Assembly: GCF_900177345.1 (NCBI RefSeq)
Contig: NZ_FWZT01000007.1
Coordinates: 124,001 to 188,000, forward strand
DNA: 64,000 bases
Reading direction: 5' to 3'
DNA from: Pseudobacteriovorax antillogorgiicola
Lineage (GTDB): Bacteria > Bdellovibrionota_B > Oligoflexia > Oligoflexales > Oligoflexaceae
Part shown: positions 52,743 to 60,534 of the stretch, one piece after another
Position numbering within the stretch: position 1 is the first letter of the stretch
How the letters are laid out: every line of letters starts with the position of its first letter
The notes under the pieces: generated by a model
Told to the model about the DNA's origin: nothing
The model's database searches: none
What the model saw: only the letters and a program-made list of their open reading frames with translations
Program-made: the position numbers and the translations under genes

Positions 52743-53393
52743 CTACGCGATGCCTTCTGTAAGTTGATTTGACTCTCTTGCACGCAACCTAGAAACCTTT
52801 ACGAGCTTGATCTTAGCACTCAACGTTACAGCTGTTGGAATGAGGGTTGGGGTTAAGGCGATGGCCATCCAGACTGTATCAAGAACTCGACTGGAAAAAC
52901 TTGGGTCGAATGATCGATGAGAGAAAAACTGGAGGCCTGCGAGTAGAGCTATGGCTGCCAAGACATGGTTGAACAGTCCAAATGTTATTTTGGCAAGCGT
53001 CTCGCTGCGGGGCGATATTATTGGGAGACCAGGATGGCGAACTGAACCATAAATGTAGAGGCGTAAAAAAGGCACTCCTAAAATAGCAACGACCGATGCT
53101 AAAACTTGTGACCCCGTGAAGATTAAAAAGTCATCTGTAATCAAACCAACGCTTGTACGAAGCTCTCTACCTGACAAATAGTCGAATAAAAGTATGGCTA
53201 GAGGCCCTAGCATTAGAGTTGCTGGGAAAAACCATCTCGGCAGACGTTGTGGATCACTCTTATTGAGTGCCCAAAGCCATCGTCTAATTTTCGCTTGATC
53301 TTCAGTCGAAAAGCTCTCGATCCAATCCAAAGTGGCACTCCCCCTGCTGTTAACTCGAACCTCGCCATATGGGGAACGAGGTACGGGTCTCAT
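52743..53393 (-). CDS. hypothetical membrane protein with about four transmembrane segments
   Basis: 216 aa from the ATG at 53393, 1 nt after the FNR stop. Earlier starts (53420, 53459) would overlap the FNR gene and have no better site. An N-terminal soluble ~60 residues are followed by four hydrophobic segments (~58-78, ~95-115, ~133-153, ~167-190). Not recognised. Its tight placement behind a stand-alone FNR suggests it is the electron acceptor or anchor for that reductase. Confidence 0.7.
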   Translation of the reverse strand: MRPVPRSPYGEVRVNSRGSATLDWIESFSTEDQAKIRRWLWALNKSDPQRLPRWFFPATLMLGPLAILLFDYLSGRELRTSVGLITDDFLIFTGSQVLASVVAILGVPFLRLYIYGSVRHPGLPIISPRSETLAKITFGLFNHVLAAIALLAGLQFFSHRSFDPSFSSRVLDTVWMAIALTPTLIPTAVTLSAKIKLVKVSRLRARESNQLTEGIA

Positions 53394-53394
53394 G

Positions 53395-54147
53395 CTAAAA
53401 AAACGACTCTGTTTGGGCATGTTCCTTCTCGACACCCTTGCTGATGGCATGCTCCACAACCATGGTCATCAAAGCTTCGGGGCCACAAGTCAAAAAGGTT
53501 GTATTGTCGTACTGACCATCCACTGCTTTATCTAACATCTCGGTGCTTGGGCGACCGTACCAAAAACCCTCAGCTTGGGCATCTTCCCGAGTCAGCGTTG
53601 TGATGACCTTAATTCCAGGTTTATTTTGGAGGCTTTCGAGTACATCCCAACAGATCAAATCTTTTTTGGAACGGTAGGCGACTAACAAAGTCATCGTTTC
53701 TGGGGCACCATCGGTTCCGAGACAGTCCGCATACTCCCTAAGAATGCTAATAAATGGTGTGACACCACTTCCTGCGCCGACCATGACAAGGTTTTTGTGG
53801 CACTTTTCAGGATTAAAAACGAAGCGACCAATAGGTCCACGAGCTTTCAGAATATCGCCCTCTTTAAGCTCGTCGCACATCCAGTTGCTGATCAAACCAC
53901 CTTCGACCCGCTTTATGGTGCATGCTGAAAATGCCTTTTCACAAGGAGAGCTGGACATGGTGTAAGAGCGAACGATGGGCTTGTCTGAAATTCCATCGTA
54001 GCGAAATGTCAGATACTGTCCGGCAATATAATCGAAAGCATGCTCGTTATCATCAGCATCTATGAAATAGAAGGTCTTTGTGTCCCAGGTTTCCTCGGTG
54101 ATCTTCGCAATCTTAAGGTTCATCCAGCCTTTTTTTCGTCGCATCAT
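53395..54147 (-). CDS. FNR-family flavin reductase module
   Basis: 250 aa. FAD motif RSYTMSSSP (~60), NAD(P) motif GAGSGVTPF (~121) and CGPEALM (~220). It lacks the C-terminal 2Fe-2S domain seen in related phenylacetate and HCR reductases. The ATG at 54147 has AAGGA 5 nt before it; 54144 is an alternative. Followed at once by a four-pass membrane protein gene. Confidence 0.88.
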   Translation of the reverse strand: MMRRKKGWMNLKIAKITEETWDTKTFYFIDADDNEHAFDYIAGQYLTFRYDGISDKPIVRSYTMSSSPCEKAFSACTIKRVEGGLISNWMCDELKEGDILKARGPIGRFVFNPEKCHKNLVMVGAGSGVTPFISILREYADCLGTDGAPETMTLLVAYRSKKDLICWDVLESLQNKPGIKVITTLTREDAQAEGFWYGRPSTEMLDKAVDGQYDNTTFLTCGPEALMTMVVEHAISKGVEKEHAQTESFF

Positions 54148-54286
54148 GGGTTTCCTTTGTTGGTGTGCGGGTGTGAACCACGTTCAAGCACCCCACTATA
54201 GCGAAAGGCTTTCGGGCCAGCAATGGCGAAGAGAGCTAGCCTCTAGGGCTAGGCAACCTTCGGGAATGGCAACGGGACAAGAGGGG

Positions 54287-55297
54287 TTAAGGTAGGATAG
54301 GAAAGAAGTCGAGAGGGACCGCTAAAGTCTTGGTCGTCTTCTCTTCGATAGACAACGTCCAAGGTTCACCGTTGCGATTGTAGAAATAGGCTAGCTCACC
54401 AGTGTCATAATAACCGTTGCCATCGCTATCTAGAAAGACGAAGAGATAGTATCGGCCAAGGTCAATGCTTGGGCTTAAGAATTGAGCCTTGCCTTGTTGG
54501 CCTATGATAAGGAATTCTTTACTCTCCATGATGAACTGTTTTGCTGCTAGCTGGTCAATGTTGGCATTGTCGTGGAGTTGAATGACCAGTCGACGATTCT
54601 GCTCGATCATTGCCTCTTCAGGCATCGAGATGTTCAGCCTCATCTTGCCATTGTAGTCGATTTGACCGTTAGGGTCTTCGAAAAGCCGATTAATATGTAT
54701 ATGAACCATGGGTGCCATGTCATAAGGTTTGATTAAGACTCTCTCCGGCTGGGAGATTGCGCCAAAAATCCCGTAAGCATCCCCTACGGGGTCCATACCC
54801 TGTAACGCTGGAGGGAGTGCCTGATCGGGGCGATTGCTAAGGTAGGCACGAAAATAGTATTCGCCTGGTTCTAGGAACATCTCTTCTCGCGATGTTGAGT
54901 GCGGGAACGTGGCATCGAAGCTACTTATCCTTAGTGTCGACTGAGCGGCCCCTGCGAAATCAGGGTTGTTATAGGCTTCAATCCAAAGAGTCGCTCTTGG
55001 GCCTAGATCTTCCGCAAGTTGATAGTGAGCCATCACCCCTACTGTTTGGCAGGACTCTGAGCTACAGTTTGGCTTCCAGGAATAGTCTTGTCCGGACTTG
55101 TTAGGTTTTTTTCCGCAATAATCATAAGGGGAATCACTCCTGCATTCGTCGAATTCGTAGTTATTGGAATCCGGCCAAAAATAGATATGGCCGTCATAAT
55201 GTTCTGGCTCGTCTTCGACAATGAAGGCACAGGCATTGCTGAGCAAGGCAAGAATTACGACAGAAAGACTGATAGTGGTATAACGAAGGTTGATCAT
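54287..55297 (-). CDS. lipoprotein with EF-hand motif
   Basis: 336 aa from the ATG at 55297, with GGAGGAGA a few nt upstream. The lipobox ends LSNAC (Cys ~23), followed by acidic residues. The mature domain is beta-rich with several Cys near the N-terminus (~50-80). DSDGNGYYDTGE (~297-308) is a calcium-type loop near the C-terminus. Not recognised as a family. It has a divergent promoter region with secDF. Confidence 0.75.
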   Translation of the reverse strand: MINLRYTTISLSVVILALLSNACAFIVEDEPEHYDGHIYFWPDSNNYEFDECRSDSPYDYCGKKPNKSGQDYSWKPNCSSESCQTVGVMAHYQLAEDLGPRATLWIEAYNNPDFAGAAQSTLRISSFDATFPHSTSREEMFLEPGEYYFRAYLSNRPDQALPPALQGMDPVGDAYGIFGAISQPERVLIKPYDMAPMVHIHINRLFEDPNGQIDYNGKMRLNISMPEEAMIEQNRRLVIQLHDNANIDQLAAKQFIMESKEFLIIGQQGKAQFLSPSIDLGRYYLFVFLDSDGNGYYDTGELAYFYNRNGEPWTLSIEEKTTKTLAVPLDFFPILP

Positions 55298-55643
55298 GGC
55301 TCTCCTCCATAAGCTTCGCATGTGTGTGTCGGCAGAGCTTTTGCGAAGACTGTGCCAAAGGAAGTGCTGTTGGTTTTCTGAGGGTTCGAGGCCTAAGGCC
55401 ATTGATTTATAGGAAATTCTCTGCAAGACTTGGGGCACACATCTGTTATTTCTAAGATACAGCTGCTTGTATTTGCCATGCTCTCGGCGAGGGTTTTCAA
55501 TTAGGACATCATGAAACGATTGACATACTTAATCATAGATAACATAAAAAAGTGCTGAAAGTTCTTAGCAGTCGGGGTATCTGTTTACGATCATCCCGTT
55601 GCGGTGACTGAGTTTAATAGTTGTTAAATGGAGTGACTCCAGA
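55298..55643. other. divergent promoter region between lipoprotein and secDF
   Basis: 345 nt without a convincing ORF. It holds the lipoprotein ribosome site at its left end and the secDF promoter at 55520-55548. Nothing else was seen. Confidence 0.5.
55520..55548 (+). promoter_or_regulatory. candidate secDF promoter
   Basis: TTGACA (perfect -35), 17-nt spacer, CATAAA as -10 (four of six), about 95 nt before the ATG. Confidence 0.55.
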
Positions 55644-58340
55644 ATGAAATCGATCCGTTCCCGTGTAGCCTTAATCGTTGCACTAACCTTGGGAGCAATC
55701 TACTACATCTCCCCCACATTGATTTATTTTTCCCAGGATAAAGACGTACGTAACGATCAAGAAGCGCTGGATCAGGCAATTCCGAATTGGTTGCCAAAAA
55801 AGCATATCAAGCTCGGCCTCGACTTGCAGGGTGGTGTGCAGTTAGTGCTTGGGGTCGATACAGAAGTTGCGATCGATAACAAACTCAGCCGCGTGGGTAC
55901 TGAAATTACTCGCTGGGCTAATGAAGAAAAAAAGCAAGTGAAGGAAGCTTTTGCTTTGAAAGGCAAGCAAACCCTTCGCGTTGTTCTTGAAGAAAATGTG
56001 AGCCGTGGTGAATTCAAAGGCGACCTTGCCGAGGAGTTCCCTGGACTTGAGCAGGTTGAGCGAGATGGTCAGCAGATTGACTTTAAATACAGCGAAGCAC
56101 AGCTGACGCGAATCCGTAAGGCGGCCCTTGAGCAGGCGGAACGAGTGGTTCGCAACCGTGTCGATAAGTGGGGTGTTTCTGAGCCTTCCATCAACCGCCG
56201 TGCAGATGGTTCGGTCTTGGTTCAGCTGCCTGGCTTTAAAGATCCTAGCCGTGCTCGTGAGTTGCTTGGCCGAACTGCACAGCTCAAGTTTAAGATGCTC
56301 GACGAGGAATTCAAAGGTTTCGAAAGCCTCGTCAATAAGCTACCTGAAGGCGTAACCTTTGAGCGCCGTGGTAACAAGCGTGCCATCGCTCTGATTTCTG
56401 AAGATAAGCAAGCTATCGTCGACTTAACGAAGGGGCTGGTTCCTGAAGGTCGCGAACTGCTGTTTGAAGAGACCAGTATCGCAGCAGGTAAGAAGACTCG
56501 TTATACAGGCCAAGTTTTGAAAGCTGCCACGGAGCTCAGTGGTGAGGATGTTCTTGATGCCAATGTAACTTACGATCCGAACTCTCTTGATAACCGACCT
56601 GCTGTATCTCTTAAATTTACAGCCGTTGGTGGTAAGCGTTTTGCTGATGTCACAGGTGCTAATGTTGGCAACCGTATGGCTATCGTTTTGGATAATGTGA
56701 TCGTTTCTGATCCAGTGATCCAGGGGCGTATCGCCGGTGGGGTTGCTCAGATTACGCTTGGTTCTGATAAAGGGCGTCAGGAAATCCAGGAAGAAGCGCA
56801 AGAGTTATCTTTGATCCTTCGTTCTGGTGCGCTACCCGCTCCTATTACTATTCTTGAGGAACGGCAAGTTGGTGCGACTCTTGGTCCAGAGTTGGCAAAT
56901 CAAGGGGTCACATCTGTGCTTGTTGGTCTTGTGCTGGTCTTGATCTTTATGGTTATCTACTATCGCCGTCCGGGTATGCTATCGTCGATTGCACTCGTGC
57001 TAAATGGTGTTTTCCTCTTGGCGCTGATGGCAAGCTTTGGTTTTGCCCTTACGTTGCCGGGTTTTGCAGGTTTCGTTCTGACTTTAGGTATGGCAGTTGA
57101 TGCGAACGTACTGATCAATGAGAGGATTCGTCAGGAGCTGAGAGAAGGTCGCGTTGCTAAGAAGGCTGTAGAAAACGGCTTCGGAAAAGTATTCTGGACG
57201 ATTATTGACGCGAACGTAACCACCTTGATTGCCGCCTTCGTTCTTTTAGAGACTAATTCGGCTGGCCCTATCAAAGGTTTCTCAGTTGCCTTGATCCTCG
57301 GTCTCCTAGTATCCATGTTCACATCGTTGTTTGTGACCAAGGCACTATTCGAGTTCGCTATCGATCGCAATCTATCTGACAAGAAAATTCGGGCTTGGTT
57401 GGGTGCTCCGAAAGAGGGTTCTCAAGTGAAGTCTAGTATCGACTTCCTCCGATTCGGAAAAATGGCTGCATCTATCGGACTCGCTGTGGTTGTTGGTGTT
57501 TTTGCAGTTGGTGGTGCCAAAGGGATGAATTGGTCAGTCGACTTTGCAGGTGGTACCGAGCTTGAGCTTCTATTCGATAAGGCAGTTGATGCCCAGAATA
57601 TCCGTTCTTCACTCGAAGCAGCAGGCGTACCTTCACCAACTCTTCAGGAGGTTGGTGGCCAAGACAAGCACTATCTCGTTCGCTTCGAGAGCTTAGAAGG
57701 CGGTGATAATCTAAAAGCCTCGGAGGCGGTCCAAGATATCCGTGCGAAGCTTCTGGCTGATCTGAAGGACTTCGGCCCAGATCTTCAGCGCGTTGACTTC
57801 GTTGGGCCTCTGATTGGTAAGGAGCTTCGAAAGCAAGGAATTCTTTCTGTTGCCCTCGCGATCTTAGGCGTTCTGGTTTATATTGGCTTGCGTTTCGACA
57901 TGCGCTTCGGCCCAGGTGCGGTATACAAAATGTTGCAGGATGTATTCGTCATCCTTGGCTTCTACTTGTTCTTCCAGCGTTCCTTCGACTTGACATCGGT
58001 CGCGGCACTTCTCACCGTAGTGGGTTACTCGGTGAACGACACCATCGTCATCTACGATAGGATTCGTGAGAATTTAACTCTGAACCCAAGACGTAAGCTT
58101 TATGAGAACATCAATATTTCTCTAAACGAAACTCTCACCAGAACTATCAATACCTCGATCACAACGATCGTTGCCTTGATTGGTATCCTGTTATTTGGCA
58201 CAGCTCAGATCTGGAACTTTGCAGCGGCGATGGCCATTGGTGTGTTGGCAGCTACTCTGTCATCAACCTTTATCGCCACCTCGTTCATTCTGTGGTCTGA
58301 AAAGTGGAGGAAGTCGCGCGCGGCAGCTGCTTCCGCATAG
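55644..58340 (+). CDS. secDF: SecD-SecF fusion protein translocase subunit
   Basis: 898 aa, the two usually separate proteins joined in one chain. The SecD part (~1-590) has LGLDLQGGVQLVLGV (the D-x-Q-G-G motif), the P1 periplasmic head and six transmembrane spans. The SecF part (~600-898) begins near WSVDFAGGTELEL and has a second set of six spans. SecDF uses proton motive force to help late steps of Sec export. The ribosome site and promoter are clear. Stand-alone gene, without yajC visible upstream. Confidence 0.95.
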   Translation: MKSIRSRVALIVALTLGAIYYISPTLIYFSQDKDVRNDQEALDQAIPNWLPKKHIKLGLDLQGGVQLVLGVDTEVAIDNKLSRVGTEITRWANEEKKQVKEAFALKGKQTLRVVLEENVSRGEFKGDLAEEFPGLEQVERDGQQIDFKYSEAQLTRIRKAALEQAERVVRNRVDKWGVSEPSINRRADGSVLVQLPGFKDPSRARELLGRTAQLKFKMLDEEFKGFESLVNKLPEGVTFERRGNKRAIALISEDKQAIVDLTKGLVPEGRELLFEETSIAAGKKTRYTGQVLKAATELSGEDVLDANVTYDPNSLDNRPAVSLKFTAVGGKRFADVTGANVGNRMAIVLDNVIVSDPVIQGRIAGGVAQITLGSDKGRQEIQEEAQELSLILRSGALPAPITILEERQVGATLGPELANQGVTSVLVGLVLVLIFMVIYYRRPGMLSSIALVLNGVFLLALMASFGFALTLPGFAGFVLTLGMAVDANVLINERIRQELREGRVAKKAVENGFGKVFWTIIDANVTTLIAAFVLLETNSAGPIKGFSVALILGLLVSMFTSLFVTKALFEFAIDRNLSDKKIRAWLGAPKEGSQVKSSIDFLRFGKMAASIGLAVVVGVFAVGGAKGMNWSVDFAGGTELELLFDKAVDAQNIRSSLEAAGVPSPTLQEVGGQDKHYLVRFESLEGGDNLKASEAVQDIRAKLLADLKDFGPDLQRVDFVGPLIGKELRKQGILSVALAILGVLVYIGLRFDMRFGPGAVYKMLQDVFVILGFYLFFQRSFDLTSVAALLTVVGYSVNDTIVIYDRIRENLTLNPRRKLYENINISLNETLTRTINTSITTIVALIGILLFGTAQIWNFAAAMAIGVLAATLSSTFIATSFILWSEKWRKSRAAAASA

Positions 58341-58402
58341 GTTGCTAGCAATCTAAATGGATTCTTAGCCCTGGATATCCGGCAATATTCAGGGACGACA
58401 CG

Positions 58403-58440
58403 AAAAAGCTCAGAAGCTGTGGAAGGCTTCTGAGCTTTTT
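58403..58440. terminator. strong bidirectional terminator
   Basis: AAAAAGCTCAGAAGC pairs with GCTTCTGAGCTTTTT, with a 9- to 10-nt loop. The A-run and T-run on either side let it work on both strands, closing secDF and the gene at 58461. Confidence 0.9.
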
Positions 58441-58460
58441 GAGGGTATAGGATGGAATTG

Positions 58461-58826
58461 CTAAAGCAGTTCCATATCAGTAATCGAGCTTCCAGAGAGA
58501 GCGTCTGAGTACTGAAAGTCTTTCGTAGGAATCACGTCATTCGTACGGTTTGATGATTTGAATGTCCCTTGATAGATGGAGCACTCAATATAGTCAAAAA
58601 CTTTCGGGAAAGGGTGGTGGAGACATTCTTGTTGATTTGCCATGTCAACCTTCACTGGCACAGCTTTCTTCGCCCCCTTACGCTGGGGTTTCTTTGCATC
58701 GAATCCCCCCTCTTCCATCAAAGCTTGCTTGATGGCTAAACCGCATAAGCTTCTAAATTCGATACTCTTCTGATCGTCTGCAAGTTGACCATGTCGAACA
58801 AGATGTGGACAGCGTTTACAAAGCAT
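58461..58826 (-). CDS. hypothetical small Cys-rich protein
   Basis: 121 aa from the ATG at 58826, 7 nt after GGAAGG; an earlier TTG-like start would add 13 residues. Four Cys in a CKRC pair near the N-terminus, a CGL at ~30 and two later single Cys (QECLHH, IECS) suggest a zinc or Fe-S site. No signal peptide. The basic central segment AKKPQRKGAKK is notable. Not recognised. Confidence 0.65.
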   Translation of the reverse strand: MLCKRCPHLVRHGQLADDQKSIEFRSLCGLAIKQALMEEGGFDAKKPQRKGAKKAVPVKVDMANQQECLHHPFPKVFDYIECSIYQGTFKSSNRTNDVIPTKDFQYSDALSGSSITDMELL

Positions 58827-59184
58827 CCTATGCCCTTCCCTGGTAATGTGTGCTGGTCCAGACAATAGGGCCTTATTGGCTCACAGCCAGACAGCAAAGT
58901 ATTAAAATTTTTGGGGTTAAAGTAATCTTAGGGGATGCTTTGACAGGTTTCAATGGTTAATACTTGTCGCTTTCTGGAAAAAGGATTTGATCTCCGAAGG
59001 AAAATACGTGTCTTTGGGAGCAATATTAACTCCTTAGAAAACTTGGCAAAAACGCTGCTCACCCCAAAAAACACTAGATTATTTTCAGCAGACATGTTCG
59101 ACCGGTGGGCCAGGGTTTGATGATGACGATCGGTGACTTGTCTGGTAGAACCTGGCCGGAGAGATCGGCTGCTTTAAAGGGCTT
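58827..59184. other. gap upstream of folC
   Basis: 358 nt. It contains a 55-codon ORF (58953-59120) listed separately and a GGCCAGG (59108-59114) / CCTGGCC (59151-59157) stem. No tRNA or known riboswitch was recognised. Confidence 0.45.
58953..59120 (+). CDS. possible small ORF (55 aa)
   Basis: ATG at 58953 to TGA at 59118-59120, starting MVNTCRFLEKGFDLRRKIR. The product is basic and mixed hydrophilic. The only ribosome-site candidate is ACAGG. Composition could be coding, but 55 codons is short enough to be chance. No function. Confidence 0.25.
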   Translation: MVNTCRFLEKGFDLRRKIRVFGSNINSLENLAKTLLTPKNTRLFSADMFDRWARV

Positions 59185-60534
59185 ATGATGGTGACACTAA
59201 ATTTTGAAGAACTCTTTAGTAAACGTCTCGGGGCTATCAAGCCAGGCTTAGAGCGAATTTCAAGAGCGTACGATTGTCTTGGTCAACCTGCCGAAGGTGC
59301 CTTCAATATCCTGGTCGGTGGTACTAACGGCAAGGGTGGAACCAGTGGCTTTCTCTGGGCATTTTTAGCTCATGGTAGAAAGGCTGGTCTGTTTACTTCG
59401 CCACACTTGAGGTCCTTTGGTGAACGATTTCAGTTGAGCCACGAGCCTCTTGAGGAAAGCCATATTCATGATACTTGGCACGAGCTGAAAGAGCAGCTGG
59501 GCTCGTTCTATGACGAACTCTCCTTTTTTGAATTGGCAACGCTTATAGCCTATGACTGCTTCGCAAAGAAGGGTACTGAATTCAACGTTATGGAAGTTGG
59601 TCTTGGTGGGCGCTGGGATAGCACAAACGTTGTGAATCCAGACTTAGCTATTGTGACGTCGATTTCTAGGGATCATGAAGAGTTTCTAGGGTCAAACTTG
59701 CTTGGTATTGCCAAGGAAAAGTTGGGGATTTGTCGACCTAATGCACCGCTGATCTGGGGCGGTGGTGGTGAAGCCGAAGGAGACCCAGAAGTTGAGAGCT
59801 ATCTGGATAACTTTTGCCTTGAGCACAATATCCCCTTGTTTCGTTGGGAAAAAAGTTTTTCATGCAATGGAAATGAATTTTGGCTCTCGGTCAATGCTAC
59901 TAAAAACCACTATGACTTTCCCTATGGGCTTCGTCGAGCCCCGACCTTTGTAAAGCGCAACTTTACTTTGGCAGCAGTAGCCTATGAACTGATCCGATGC
60001 CACGATCCATCCCTACCTGAGTTGACTCAGGTTTTAGCTTCATTTCCAAGCCCGATGCTACCTTGCCCAAACTCTCTGGTGGGGCGATTTCAGAGGATGA
60101 CCTTGGACGATAAATATGTCATCTTTGATGTTTGTCATAATCCGGATGGTATGAATCAGTTAACACGAAACTTGGAGTTATCTGGTTTGCAGGCTGGAAC
60201 AGCTTTGATATCCATCTTAAAAGACAAAAAGTTCGATGAGATGCTCGATATTGCGAAGGAAACCTTTTCTCAGGTGCTCTTGTTTGGTATCGAACATGAA
60301 CGGGGTTTTTCCCTAGCAGATCTTGCTGCACGCCATCAAGATCTGGCGTACTTCGGCAGGTTCTCCGATGCTTGGGCTTCCATCCCTCAGAGCAATCGGG
60401 CGAGTCCCTTGGTGATCTGTGGGTCCGTGTTGGCAGTAGGAAGGGTGTTTGAGCAGTTTGAGAAAGATCCAAAAGAATTCACGTGTGATCAAGTTTTGCT
60501 GGGTACTTGGGCTAACCCTGAGTCTCCTGACTGA
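59185..60534 (+). CDS. folC: folylpolyglutamate synthase / dihydrofolate synthase
   Basis: 449 aa, normal length. ATP loop GGTNGKGGTS (~45-54), LFTSPHL, EVGLGGRWDSTN and the following SISRDHEEFLG are FolC signatures. It adds glutamate to dihydropteroate and folates. AAAGGG precedes the ATG; the next codon is also ATG. Its last 86 nt overlap the lptD start region in another frame. Confidence 0.93.
   Translation: MMVTLNFEELFSKRLGAIKPGLERISRAYDCLGQPAEGAFNILVGGTNGKGGTSGFLWAFLAHGRKAGLFTSPHLRSFGERFQLSHEPLEESHIHDTWHELKEQLGSFYDELSFFELATLIAYDCFAKKGTEFNVMEVGLGGRWDSTNVVNPDLAIVTSISRDHEEFLGSNLLGIAKEKLGICRPNAPLIWGGGGEAEGDPEVESYLDNFCLEHNIPLFRWEKSFSCNGNEFWLSVNATKNHYDFPYGLRRAPTFVKRNFTLAAVAYELIRCHDPSLPELTQVLASFPSPMLPCPNSLVGRFQRMTLDDKYVIFDVCHNPDGMNQLTRNLELSGLQAGTALISILKDKKFDEMLDIAKETFSQVLLFGIEHERGFSLADLAARHQDLAYFGRFSDAWASIPQSNRASPLVICGSVLAVGRVFEQFEKDPKEFTCDQVLLGTWANPESPD

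Noticed and set aside
52716-53379. 13-bp repeat ATATGGGGAACGA seen at two places
   Set aside because: Repeats of this size are expected by chance in a 64 kb window and the flanks do not match.
59101-59157. Possible folate riboswitch before folC
   Set aside because: One 7-bp stem is present but the known tetrahydrofolate riboswitch core is not.
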